NCBI GenBank assembly: GCA_023898685.1
Contig: CP060234.1
Coordinates: forward strand, 992,001 to 1,056,000
Reading direction: 5' to 3'
Source of the DNA: Phycisphaeraceae bacterium
Lineage (GTDB): Bacteria; Planctomycetota; Phycisphaerae; Phycisphaerales; UBA1924
Length of the DNA stretch: 64,000 bases
Of this stretch, positions 41,491 through 49,352 are shown piece by piece. The notes beneath the pieces were generated by a model. It was not told the origin of the DNA, ran no database searches, and saw nothing but the letters and a program-made list of their open reading frames with translations. The stretch's first letter is position 1, and the number at the start of each line of letters is the position of its first letter. Position numbers and translations under genes: made by a program.

Positions 41491-43014
41491 ATGTTCGAAT
41501 CCGTCCGAGTCAGCGCACGGGGAAACGCACAGGTGCTTGTTGTCGGGCAGTTCAAGGGCGAGAAGCTCGATCGCACGACCGCCCGCCTCGACCCGGACGG
41601 CACGCTCAAGAAGACCGCCGCCCGGAGCGAGGCGACCGGCGAAGTTGGCGCGATCGCGGAGGGCGTGTGCGCCAAGGGCGACCACGAGCGCGTCATCGTC
41701 GTGGGCCTGGGCGACAAGGACGGGTTCAACCAGGCCGGCGGGCCCGCCCGCCTGCGCAGCGCGACCGCGGCTGTCGCACGCCGGCTCGCGGCGATCAAGG
41801 CGACGAGCGCCCGGTTCGAGCTCGCCGGCGTGCTCAACGCGGGGCGGGGCAAGGCGGGCAAGGTCGACCCGGAGGTTGGCGGTAACGCCGTGGGCGCGGC
41901 GCTGGGGCTGATCAGCTGGACCTACGACGACCTGCGGGGCAGCGCGACCACCAAGGCGACCCGGGCGAAGCTCAGCGTCTGCAGCGACGACGCGGCGTTC
42001 ACCAAGGGGCTCAAGCGGGGGCTCGCGCTCGCGGAGGGCTCGAACCACGCCCGGCGCCTGAGCCAGACGCCCCCCAACATCGCCACACCCGCGTGGATTG
42101 CGAACGAGGCGAAGGCGATGGCCCGCAAGGCGGGGCTCAAATGCACCGTGATGCAGGGCCAGAAGCTGCTCGACGAACGCATGCAGGGCCTGATCAACGT
42201 CGGTAAGGCGAGCATCAACAAACCCTGCCTGATCCGCCTCGAGTACACGCCGAAGCGCGTCAAGCGCGGCGCCAAGCCCATCGTCCTCGTCGGCAAGACG
42301 ATGACCTACGACTCGGGCGGCCTTTCCATCAAGGTCAACAACGGCATGAAGGGCATGAAGCGCGACAAGGACGGCGGCTGCGGCATGTTCGGCGCGATGT
42401 ACAACATCGCGACGGTCATCAAGCCCGACGTGCCCGTCGTCGCCCTGCTCGCCAGCGCCGAGAACTCGATCAGCGACGAGGCCTACCGCCCCGACGACGT
42501 GATCACCTTCCGCAACGGCGTGACGGTGGAGGTGACCAACACCGACGCCGAGGGCCGGCTCGTGCTCGCCGACGCCCTGTGCTGGGCGTGCGACAAAGAG
42601 AAACCCGCGGCCATCATCGACATGGCGACCCTGACCGGGGGCGTGGTCATCGCCCTGGGGTCGGTGTACGCGGGGATGTGGTGCGACGATGACAGGTTGC
42701 GGGGCGTGCTCGAGTGCTCCGCCGCGGCGACGGGCGAGCGCGTCTGGCGCCTGCCCCACGACGCCGACTACAACGCGATGATGAAGAGTCCGATCGCGGA
42801 CATCGTCAACTCGGCGCCGGTCAGAGAGGCCCACCCGATCCAGGGCGCGGCGTTCCTGAGCTACTTCGTCGAGAAGGACGTGCCCTGGGCCCACCTCGAC
42901 ATCGCGGGCGTCCACGAGGCGAGCAGCGACAAGGGGCCGTACATCGCCGGGCCGACGGGGTTTGGGGCGAGGCTTGTTGCGGAGGCGGTGGAGATGATGG
43001 GGAGTGCCAAATGA
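41491..43014 (+). CDS. pepA: Leucyl aminopeptidase (M17 family)
   Basis: The start ATG 41491 has AAGGAG 7 bases upstream; the longer frame to 41368 is rejected. The 507-residue protein has the M17 catalytic region: LVGKTMTYDSGGLSIK (metal-binding Lys/Asp), VVALLASAENSIS and the signature NTDAEGRLVLADAL. The usual DMGGAAAV stretch reads RDKDGGCGMFGA; the Asp ligand is kept. The N-terminal regulatory domain (about 1-170) is variable. The enzyme is hexameric, cytosolic and releases N-terminal residues. It is translationally coupled by ATGA to a lipoprotein gene. Confidence 0.93.
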   Translation: MFESVRVSARGNAQVLVVGQFKGEKLDRTTARLDPDGTLKKTAARSEATGEVGAIAEGVCAKGDHERVIVVGLGDKDGFNQAGGPARLRSATAAVARRLAAIKATSARFELAGVLNAGRGKAGKVDPEVGGNAVGAALGLISWTYDDLRGSATTKATRAKLSVCSDDAAFTKGLKRGLALAEGSNHARRLSQTPPNIATPAWIANEAKAMARKAGLKCTVMQGQKLLDERMQGLINVGKASINKPCLIRLEYTPKRVKRGAKPIVLVGKTMTYDSGGLSIKVNNGMKGMKRDKDGGCGMFGAMYNIATVIKPDVPVVALLASAENSISDEAYRPDDVITFRNGVTVEVTNTDAEGRLVLADALCWACDKEKPAAIIDMATLTGGVVIALGSVYAGMWCDDDRLRGVLECSAAATGERVWRLPHDADYNAMMKSPIADIVNSAPVREAHPIQGAAFLSYFVEKDVPWAHLDIAGVHEASSDKGPYIAGPTGFGARLVAEAVEMMGSAK

Positions 43015-43388
43015 GGTGGCCGATCCTCGCTGCGACTGTCATCTGCTGCGCCGGGTGCGCAACCACGCATCCCGCCATCCGAGGAACCGATGCGGATCGG
43101 TGGGAGACAATGCGCCCAATGGTGGCCGGAATGAACTCGTGGATTCCAGATGGCATCGAGCTAGTCCCGGACAATCAGGTGCAGGCAGCGATGGCGAAGC
43201 TGGACGATGCGGCTGCTCATGAGGACTGGTCGGCGTTCACCCATGTGTGGGACGAGAGCGAGATCATCGGAGGCCTTTTCCAGTCCATCAACTTCAGGTT
43301 TACTGGTGACTCAGGTCAGGCGTCCCGCGACGACTTTCGAAAGCGAGTTTGGGCTTTCGAGGAACATCTTGATCGGTATCGGAAGTAG
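43011..43388 (+). CDS. Small putative lipoprotein, function unknown
   Basis: The 125-residue protein starts at ATG 43011 inside the pepA stop (ATGA overlap). The N-terminus MRWPILAATVICCAGC looks like a lipoprotein signal with Cys at 16, although the -3 residue is not the usual Leu. The rest (DADRWETMRPMVAGMNSWIP, DDFRKRVWAFEEHLDRYRK) has no family that I know. A longer in-frame reading from 42714 is a shadow of pepA. Confidence 0.6.
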   Translation: MRWPILAATVICCAGCATTHPAIRGTDADRWETMRPMVAGMNSWIPDGIELVPDNQVQAAMAKLDDAAAHEDWSAFTHVWDESEIIGGLFQSINFRFTGDSGQASRDDFRKRVWAFEEHLDRYRK

Positions 43389-43405
43389 CGCGCCGCTAGC
43401 CCGGT

Positions 43406-43490
43406 ACCCGCCATCATCCCGAAGGGTAATGGCGGAGGAACTCCCAACGCCGTCCCTTCGTGGATCACCCTTCGGGCTGATTCGCGCCAC
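43406..43490 (+). repeat. Repeat family 6 (two hairpins), copy overlapping a gene 3' end
   Basis: CCGCCATCATCCCGAAGGGT then AATGGCGG is stem 1; GTGGATCACCCTTCGGGCTG then ATTCGCGCC is stem 2. The stem 2 part encodes the last residues and the stop of the lipoprotein gene on the minus strand (43465). Confidence 0.8.
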
Positions 43491-44094
43491 CGGGCGAATC
43501 CTGGAGGATCGAACCCAACACGAACGGCCCCGCCGTGCCCGAGACCGGCGTCCCCTCTCCCTCGCCCGTGTCATCGGGACGGAAGTACAGGAACTCGACG
43601 CTGTACTCCCCGTTCGGGATGGACGCGCCGCGTTCGACGAGCCGCCCCTGGATCACGAGCCAGCGCTGCGTCTCGCCGCGCGGCGTGAGCGGGTACATCC
43701 GTCGGTCGGTCGGCGCCATCTTGTACATCGTCCCGAACGGCGCCGTCGGATCCCAGCACCACTTGACGCGCGGGGGTTTCATCGGAACGGGCTCGTCGCC
43801 GCCACCCGGCACAACGAGACAGCGGATCTGGGCCATCTTGTAGAGATCAGGCTCGGGCCTGCCCGGTGGGGTCTCCCAGAGCAAGTCGATGTGCAGGCCT
43901 CCTCGCACGCGCCGCAGACCCACCACGTCGAAGGCGAGACCCGGGCCGATGTCTGTGGTTGCGATGCGATCGGCGTAGGCGTCGAGCGGGACGGATGTTG
44001 GATAGGCGGGGTAGGTGCCGCACGGAACCGAGCCGCAACCGACCAGGCCGGCGAGCGCCGCGAGCAGGACAAGGCACTGGGCACGTCCCCGCAT
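43465..44094 (-). CDS. Putative lipoprotein, function unknown
   Basis: The 209-residue protein starts at ATG 44094 (M7 of a longer reading to 44112). The signal MRGRAQCLVLLAALAGLVGC has a good lipobox LVGC. The body (GLAFDVVGLRRVRGGLHIDL, LYKMAQIRCLVVPGGGDEPV, YSVEFLYFRP) does not match a family that I recognise. The final residues GANQPEG and TGA are encoded by a family 6 repeat, so the natural end of the gene may have been replaced. Confidence 0.7.
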   Translation of the reverse strand: MRGRAQCLVLLAALAGLVGCGSVPCGTYPAYPTSVPLDAYADRIATTDIGPGLAFDVVGLRRVRGGLHIDLLWETPPGRPEPDLYKMAQIRCLVVPGGGDEPVPMKPPRVKWCWDPTAPFGTMYKMAPTDRRMYPLTPRGETQRWLVIQGRLVERGASIPNGEYSVEFLYFRPDDTGEGEGTPVSGTAGPFVLGSILQDSPGGANQPEG

Positions 44095-44115
44095 GGGCTC
44101 AGTATACAGCAATGG

Positions 44116-44199
44116 TGCCCGCCATCATCCCGAAGGGTGATGGCGGCGGACTCCTGAAGCCGTAGGTTCGTGGATCACCCTCCGGGCTGATCCACGCCA
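44116..44199 (+). repeat. Repeat family 6 (two hairpins)
   Basis: CGCCATCATCCCGAAGGGTG then ATGGCG forms stem 1 and GTGGATCACCCTCCGGGCTG then ATCCAC forms stem 2, with a 20-30 base spacer. It is followed directly by a family 1 repeat. Confidence 0.8.
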
Positions 44200-44211
44200 C
44201 CTCTCCTCCCC

Positions 44212-44280
44212 CGTCGCCGACGGGGGAGGTGGGCCGCCGGAGCGTCGGAGACGCGCAGGCGGGTCGGAGGGGGTTCTTCG
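44212..44280 (+). repeat. Dispersed repeat family 1
   Basis: CTCCTCCCCCGTCGCCGACG then GGGGGAGGTGGGCCGCCGGA, ending GGGTCGGAGGGGG. It has a small internal insertion compared with 23700-23758. Confidence 0.8.
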
Positions 44281-44307
44281 AACGTGCTTTGTCGTGCGCG
44301 CCGAGGC

Positions 44308-44360
44308 ACCCCCTCCGCCTCGCTTCGCTCGGCACCTCCCCCGTCGGTGACGGGGGAGGA
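44308..44360 (-). repeat. Dispersed repeat family 1, inverted copy
   Basis: Its reverse complement reads CTCCTCCCCCGTCACCGACG, GGGGGAGGTGCCGAGCGAAG, CGAGGCGGAGGGGG. It forms an inverted pair with 44212-44280. Confidence 0.8.
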
Positions 44361-44380
44361 GACCTGGGCCCGTCGCTCAC

Positions 44381-44544
44381 GGGCCCTTTGCATTGTCGGA
44401 GCGTGGAGCGCAAGCGACACGATTCCCTTCGCCCGGATTCCCCGACAGAATCGCATCGTGTCGCTTGCGCTCCACGCTCTGATACCCGCCCGACGTCCAA
44501 CTCGTTGCCAACTGGAAGCTTGCAGACCGTAATGCAAAGGGCCC
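44381..44544. repeat. Nested inverted repeats: family 4 element inside a larger inverted repeat
   Basis: Outer arms are GGGCCCTTTGCATT (44381-44394) and AATGCAAAGGGCCC (44531-44544). Inner arms are TCGGAGCGTGGAGCGCAAGC (44396) and GCTTGCGCTCCACGCTCTGA (ending 44482), the family 4 element. GGGCCC arms are themselves flanked by short hairpins (near 44366-44386 and 44537-44561). Confidence 0.85.
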
Positions 44545-44606
44545 TGACGCTCAGGGCTCTTTCTGACCCCTCCGCGGCCCTCTGCGTGTCTCCGCGTTCA
44601 ATCCCC

Positions 44607-46040
44607 TCAATCCACTCGCCCCGGCTCGCGGACCCCCGCCCCCTCCGTCTCCGTCGCCGAGTCACCCAGATCCGCCCTCGCCTTGTCCGCCAGCGCCTCC
44701 AGCCTCGCGACGACTTCCGGGTGCTCCGCCGCAACGTCGTGGAGTTGCCCCACGTCGGCGTCGAGGTCGTAGAGCACGAGCCCCGTCTTCGCCTGCTCGT
44801 ATGGCACGGGCCGCCCGCCCGTCCCGCCCGGCCTGCCGTTGAGCGTGCGATAGGGGTGCGGGAAGTGCAGGCTCCATCGCCCGCTCCGCACCGCCTGGAG
44901 GTGCCGGTTCCAATAGATGTAGAGCGCCTCGTGCGGCGACGGGGCGCCCCGCGTGATCACGGGCCAGATGTCGAGGCCATCGATGGGGTGCGATGCGGGG
45001 TCGGGCAGGTCGGCCCCGATCAGGCCCGCGATCGTGGGCAGGATGTCGATCGTCATCGCCGGCTCGTGGATCTCTCGCCCCGCCGGCACGTGCCCGGGCC
45101 AGCGCATCACGCAGGGCACGCGGACGCCCCCGTCCCAGCTCGTGCCCTTCGCCTCGCGGAGCGGGCCGGCCGAGCCCGCGTGGTCGCCGTAGCTGATCCA
45201 GGGCCCGTTGTCGCTGGTGAAGATGACGAGGGTGTTGTCGGTCAGGCCCAGGTCCTCGAGAGTGTCAACGACGAGCCCGACCGACCAGTCGATCTCGCTG
45301 ACCACGTCGCCGAAGAGGCCCCGCTCGGTCTTGCCGGCGAATTTGTCGGACACGAACAGCGGCACGTGGGGCATGGGGTGGGCGATGTAGACGAAGAAGG
45401 GGCCGCCCTTGTGCCGGCGGATGAAGTCGACGGCCCGCTCGGCGAACGTCGTCGTGAACTGGGCCTGGTCGGCGCCGGTGATCTGCGGGTTGGCGATCCG
45501 GTCGCCCTCGAAGAGCGGCAGGTCCGGGTAGCCCCGCTTGCGTTTCTCCGAGTCGGGCGGCAGGTCGACGTAGTCGGGGTGGAAGGGCCACATGTCGTTC
45601 GAGTAGGGGATGCCGCAGTACTCGGCGAACCCGTGGTGGGTGGGCAGGAACTTCGTCTGGCATCCCAGGTGCCACTTGCCGTAGGCGGCGGTCGCGTAGC
45701 CCCTCGACTTGCAGACCTCGGCGAGCGTGGTCTCGTCGGCGTCGATGCCGATCTTCGAGTTCGGCCCCAGGGCGCCGAGAATGCCGACGCGGTTGGAGTA
45801 GCACCCTGTGAGCAGCGCCGCTCGCGACGCGGAGCAGACCGCCTGGGCGACGTAGAAGTCGGTGAAGCGAACACCCTCGCTCGCGAGCCGATCGATGTTG
45901 GGCGTCGTGTAGCCCTTGGCGCCGTAGCAGCCCAGGTCGGCGTAGCCCATGTCGTCGACGTAGAAGAGCACCACGTTCGGAGGGGCGGCGTGGGCGAGCG
46001 GGGCGAGCAGGAGGGCGAAGAGGAGCGTGAGCCGGTGCAT
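44607..46040 (-). CDS. Arylsulfatase-type sulfatase, secreted
   Basis: The 477-residue protein has a signal peptide (MHRLTLLFALLLAPLAHA). The sulfatase active site is present: NVVLFYVDDMGYADLGCYG (metal Asp pair) and AVCSASRAALLTG, where the Cys of CxAxR becomes formylglycine. GKWHLG and IFTSDNGPWISYG complete the site. It removes sulfate esters from carbohydrates or aromatics in the periplasm or outside. It needs a formylglycine-generating enzyme, not in the window. It sits next to the polysaccharide locus but is separated by repeats, so a direct link is only suggested. Confidence 0.93.
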   Translation of the reverse strand: MHRLTLLFALLLAPLAHAAPPNVVLFYVDDMGYADLGCYGAKGYTTPNIDRLASEGVRFTDFYVAQAVCSASRAALLTGCYSNRVGILGALGPNSKIGIDADETTLAEVCKSRGYATAAYGKWHLGCQTKFLPTHHGFAEYCGIPYSNDMWPFHPDYVDLPPDSEKRKRGYPDLPLFEGDRIANPQITGADQAQFTTTFAERAVDFIRRHKGGPFFVYIAHPMPHVPLFVSDKFAGKTERGLFGDVVSEIDWSVGLVVDTLEDLGLTDNTLVIFTSDNGPWISYGDHAGSAGPLREAKGTSWDGGVRVPCVMRWPGHVPAGREIHEPAMTIDILPTIAGLIGADLPDPASHPIDGLDIWPVITRGAPSPHEALYIYWNRHLQAVRSGRWSLHFPHPYRTLNGRPGGTGGRPVPYEQAKTGLVLYDLDADVGQLHDVAAEHPEVVARLEALADKARADLGDSATETEGAGVREPGRVD

Positions 46041-46053
46041 CGGGGTCTCCAAG

Positions 46054-46137
46054 CAGAGCGTGGAGCGCGAGCGACACGATTCGGATGATCGCGAATCGAC
46101 AGAGACCAGAATCGTGTCGCTCGCGCTCCACGCTCTG
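46054..46137. repeat. Inverted-repeat element family 4
   Basis: CAGAGCGTGGAGCGCGAGCG then ACACGATTC, a 25-base centre, and the inverse AGAATCGTGTCGCTCGCGCT then CCACGCTCTG. It is the shortest copy and starts 14 bases before the sulfatase start codon on the minus strand, so it lies in the sulfatase leader or promoter. Confidence 0.85.
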
Positions 46138-46195
46138 AAAGACGCTCTGAACGCAGGACAACCTATCAGGACGGGGCTGAGGCCGCCATCTCGTC

Positions 46196-46281
46196 GGTGC
46201 CCGCCATCATCCCGAAGGGTGATGGCGGCGGACTCCAGTACCGCCCCTCCGTGAATCACCCTCCGTGCTGATCCACGGCAC
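46196..46281 (+). repeat. Repeat family 6, copy overlapping a gene 3' end
   Basis: CCCGCCATCATCCCGAAGGG then TGATGGCGG, followed by GTGAATCACCCTCCGTGCTG then ATCCACGG. Stem 2 encodes the final AVDQHGG and TGA stop of the deacetylase gene on the minus strand, at the same position within the repeat as in the gene ending at 43465. Confidence 0.8.
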
Positions 46282-47158
46282 CGGCGCCCATCCGGTCGAT
46301 CTCGCCTCCCATCACCTCGGCCACGCTCGTCCACTGGAAGTCGCGCAGCAGCGACGCGAAGCGGCTCTCGCCCTTCTCGAGGTTGTTGTAGTGCCGGAAG
46401 CGGTGGCTGCGCCTGAGCCCGCTCATGCGGGGCTGACCCGGGTCGATCTCCCAGGGGTGGATGTAGAACACGTAGGGCTGGCCCGCCTTGAGGATCTTGC
46501 TGACCCCCCACTTGAACAGCGGGTAGGGGAACAGGCGGAAGTATCCCCCGCCCGCCCAGGGCAGGCCCTTGGGCCCCAGCCGCAGCACGCTCACGCACAC
46601 CTCGTGGAACCCCGGGCGGATCTCGGCCACGGGCTTGCCCGCGTCCATGCCCTTGAGCTTGCCGTAGCGGTCGTGGGCGACGGTCGGGAAAGCCGACGAG
46701 TCGTAGGTGAGGCCGTGCTCCTGGAGGATGTCGATCGCCCAGTCCGTGATCGAGAAGTTGGGCGCGCGGTAGCCGCGGATCTTGTGCCCCGTCGCGTCCT
46801 CGACGAGCCCGACGCCCCGCTTGATGTCCTCGCGGAACGCCTCGGGCCCGATCTCGTAGATCAGCTCGTGCCCGTAGCCGTGGCTCGCGATCTCGTGACC
46901 AGCGCCCGCGATGCGCTTCACGAGCGCAGGGCACTTCTCCGCGACCCACCCAAGGATGAAACAGGTGCACCTCGCGCCGTTCTCGGCCATCAACTCGAGC
47001 ATCCGGTCGGTGTTCCGCTCGACGCGCAGCTCACGTTCATCCCACGTGTCGCGCGCGACGACCGACTTAAGGTTCTCGACCTGGAACCAGTCCTCGACGT
47101 CGATCGACATCGCCGCACGGGGGGCGGGCTTAGCTGGATTGGCGGCCTGCTCGGTCAT
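46256..47158 (-). CDS. Polysaccharide deacetylase of the XrtA/PEP-CTERM-associated type
   Basis: The 300-residue protein starts at ATG 47158. AAMSIDVEDWFQVENLKSVV holds the metal Asp and typical W-F of DUF3473-linked deacetylases. Also visible are CFILGWVAEKCPALVKRIAG, the metal-binding SHGYGHELIY, FREDIKRG and RAPNFSITDWAIDILQEHGL. PYVFYIHPWEIDPGQPR near the end is the DUF3473 part. Family members work on exopolysaccharide in exosortase systems, removing N-acetyl groups. No exosortase lies in the window, though two RRRR-ended PEP-CTERM-like proteins do. The last seven residues come from a repeat. Confidence 0.88.
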   Translation of the reverse strand: MTEQAANPAKPAPRAAMSIDVEDWFQVENLKSVVARDTWDERELRVERNTDRMLELMAENGARCTCFILGWVAEKCPALVKRIAGAGHEIASHGYGHELIYEIGPEAFREDIKRGVGLVEDATGHKIRGYRAPNFSITDWAIDILQEHGLTYDSSAFPTVAHDRYGKLKGMDAGKPVAEIRPGFHEVCVSVLRLGPKGLPWAGGGYFRLFPYPLFKWGVSKILKAGQPYVFYIHPWEIDPGQPRMSGLRRSHRFRHYNNLEKGESRFASLLRDFQWTSVAEVMGGEIDRMGAGAVDQHGG

Positions 47159-47184
47159 CTCTTTCCCGTCTCGTCGAGGCCCGC

Positions 47185-47991
47185 TCAGAGCATCTTGTGA
47201 CCCTGGCGCCGCAGCGCCCTGATGTCGGCCGGCTTGGGGAAACCGAAGTACTTCTTCTCGCTCATGTCCAGCGGGGTGGGCGCGATCTCGCCCAGGCGGA
47301 TCTTCCGCATCACGTCGATCATCAGCCGGGCGCCGTCCTGCTTGGTGCCCGTGATCACGCGGTGGAGCACGTCGCGTTCCCGCAGGGGCCACTCGAGCGT
47401 GCCGAGAATATCCCCCGCGTCGAGCTTGGGCACCATCTCGTGCACGGTCACCGTCGCGGTCTTCTCGCCGTGCAGGAGCTGCCAGAAATTGGGCATCATG
47501 CCGCGGTAGATCGGCAGCCGGCCCGAGTGGATGTTGACGCACCCGATCTTCGGGACGCTCAGGATCGGCTCGCGGAAGATCTCCGGGGCCGCGACGCTCG
47601 CGATCACATCGGGCTCCATCGCCCGCACGCGCTCGATGTAGGCCCCGTCGTTCACCGACGCGCAGGGCACGAGCGTGAAGCCCGATCGCTCGGCCAGCCT
47701 GGGGATCGACACGCCGCGCAGTTTGGTCGTCGCGTACCACGTGCCAGCGCGCACGAAATCGACCGGGCCGTAAAAGCCCCACATGCGTTTCGCGGTCTTC
47801 CAGATCGGCTCGTGGAACGCGTCTTGGACGCTCACGCCGATGATCTCGATCTCGTCGCGCGGGTACTCGGCGAAGAAGACCTCGAAGAAACGGATGACGT
47901 AGAGCGGGTCGTCCTCGGTGACGAACAACACGCGCAGCGGGCGGCCACCCGTGCCCATCGACCAGCGGCCGGCGTCGGTGCCCTCCATCAC
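47185..47991 (-). CDS. Formyltransferase family protein
   Basis: The 268-residue protein contains the formyltransferase core VNIHSGRLPIYRGMMPNFWQ, with the catalytic Asn-x-His, and ending in KLDAGDILGTLEWPL, which gives the catalytic Asp. Members transfer a formyl group from N10-formyltetrahydrofolate to an amino group, for example on amino sugars or Met-tRNA. The context of glycosyltransferase and deacetylase suggests formation of an N-formyl sugar in the polysaccharide; this is inference. Its ATG overlaps the stop of the glycosyltransferase gene by 4 bases. Confidence 0.85.
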   Translation of the reverse strand: MMEGTDAGRWSMGTGGRPLRVLFVTEDDPLYVIRFFEVFFAEYPRDEIEIIGVSVQDAFHEPIWKTAKRMWGFYGPVDFVRAGTWYATTKLRGVSIPRLAERSGFTLVPCASVNDGAYIERVRAMEPDVIASVAAPEIFREPILSVPKIGCVNIHSGRLPIYRGMMPNFWQLLHGEKTATVTVHEMVPKLDAGDILGTLEWPLRERDVLHRVITGTKQDGARLMIDVMRKIRLGEIAPTPLDMSEKKYFGFPKPADIRALRRQGHKML

Positions 47992-49352
47992 TTCGCCCCC
48001 GCCTCGGCCGGCACCGGCGCCACCTCATTGACGATGCCGCCCCGGTCAACCACCGTGTCCTTGGGCGTCAGCGGATGGGCCGCCCACAGCACCTCGGCGT
48101 AGCGGCCCGCGCACACGCGCTTGGTGAACGAATTCTCGAAGCTCGCCCGCGCCCGCGCCCCCAGCCGATCGGCGAGATCGGGGTTGGCGATCAGCTCGCG
48201 GATGTTCGCCGCGAGGTGCTCGGCGTCGCCGATCGCCGACCAGCGCCCGATGTCGTGGGCCTCGACCAGCTCGCGGAGCTCGCTATCCTCCTCGCTCAGC
48301 GCGAGGATGGGCCGCCCCACCGCGAGCGAGGTGTACAGCTTGCTCGGGAAGCTGATCCCCTCGATGCCTCTCGCGATCGTGACGAAGCTCGCGTCGCTCG
48401 CGCCGAGCGAATCGCCCAGCTTGTCGTAGGGCTGGTAGGGCAGCAGCATCGTGTTGTTCAGCTCGCGCTTGATGATCTCGTCGGCGAGCCAGTCACGCTT
48501 GCCGCCGGCGCCGACGAAGACCAGCTTGAACGGCTGGTCACGCAGCAGCTCGGCCGCGTCGAGCAACGTCTCGAACTCGTAGTAGAGCCCCAGATTGCCC
48601 GAGTAGAGCCCCACGAAATGGTCCAGCAGATCGTGCGAAGCCGCAAACTCGCTCTCCGGCTTGCGCTTCATCACCAGCGCCTTGCTGTCGGCCCAGTTGG
48701 GCACCACGTGCACACGGTTCGCGGGCACGTGGTACGAATCGCACACCAGGTCCTTCGCCTTCTGGCACAGCACGATCGCGTGCCGCGAACGCCCGTAGCT
48801 GATCTTGTTGACCCAGTGCCACACCCGCTCGGCGATCCCGCCCCTGCGGATCGTGCCGACCCACACCGCGAGCTGGGGATAGGCGTCGTGCAGCAGCTTC
48901 ACATAGGCGTGCCGGCGGACCAGCGACACCATCGCGCCCACGACGCCCAGGAACGGCGGGTTGGTGGTGTAGAGATAGACCGTGTCCGAGCGGCTCGTGA
49001 GCAGCACACGGAGGAAGAGCTGGCCCATGAACGTGATGTAGTTCGTCGCCCGGCCCAGCAGGTTGTCCTTGCTGAACCGGGTGGTCCACATCCGCTTGAT
49101 CTTCACGCCATCGACCGTCTCTCGCATCGGACAGTCGACCCACGTCGCCCGGGGCCCGTAGCTGGGCCGGCTCGTCAGCACCTCGACGCTGAACTTCAGC
49201 TCGGCCAGCTCGGTCGCCAGCTCGTGCAGCAGGTGCCCCGTCGACGCGACATCGGGCATGTAATACTGGTTGATGATGACCACGCGCAGCGGCTCGTGCG
49301 TCTCCGGGTGCAGTCCGATCGGGTTCTGATCTGTATCGGGCCCGCCGCTCAT
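47988..49352 (-). CDS. Glycosyltransferase family 4 protein (WcaI/WbuB-like)
   Basis: The 454-residue protein starts at ATG 49352, which overlaps the sulfotransferase stop by four bases (GTG at 49373 gives a longer form). Residues about 25-210 form the acceptor domain (RVVIINQYYMPDVASTGHLL, YGPRATWVDCPM), and 215-420 a GT-B domain with NWADSKALV, VGLYSGNLGLYYEFETLLDA and GISFPSKLYTSLAVGRPILA. It is retaining, and uses a nucleotide sugar to extend a lipid-linked or surface glycan. Related enzymes add fucose or aminosugar residues in O-antigen and colanic acid pathways; the exact sugar is unknown. Confidence 0.9.
   Translation of the reverse strand: MSGGPDTDQNPIGLHPETHEPLRVVIINQYYMPDVASTGHLLHELATELAELKFSVEVLTSRPSYGPRATWVDCPMRETVDGVKIKRMWTTRFSKDNLLGRATNYITFMGQLFLRVLLTSRSDTVYLYTTNPPFLGVVGAMVSLVRRHAYVKLLHDAYPQLAVWVGTIRRGGIAERVWHWVNKISYGRSRHAIVLCQKAKDLVCDSYHVPANRVHVVPNWADSKALVMKRKPESEFAASHDLLDHFVGLYSGNLGLYYEFETLLDAAELLRDQPFKLVFVGAGGKRDWLADEIIKRELNNTMLLPYQPYDKLGDSLGASDASFVTIARGIEGISFPSKLYTSLAVGRPILALSEEDSELRELVEAHDIGRWSAIGDAEHLAANIRELIANPDLADRLGARARASFENSFTKRVCAGRYAEVLWAAHPLTPKDTVVDRGGIVNEVAPVPAEAGAK

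Larger units (their letters stand above)
44095..44606. other. Gene-free repeat island
   Basis: These 512 bases hold no gene. They contain, in order, a family 6 repeat, a family 1 repeat, an inverted family 1 repeat, and a nested inverted-repeat element of family 4, then a half copy of family 5 (near 44570-44602). It is the densest repeat stretch in the window. Confidence 0.8.

Noticed and set aside
42714..43010. Longer N-terminus for the small lipoprotein at 43011
   Set aside because: It is a shifted reading of pepA. The lipoprotein signal begins at ATG 43011.
44095..46300. Possible CRISPR array because of dense repeats
   Set aside because: Units belong to several unrelated palindromic families with irregular spacing and no constant spacer length; no cas gene.
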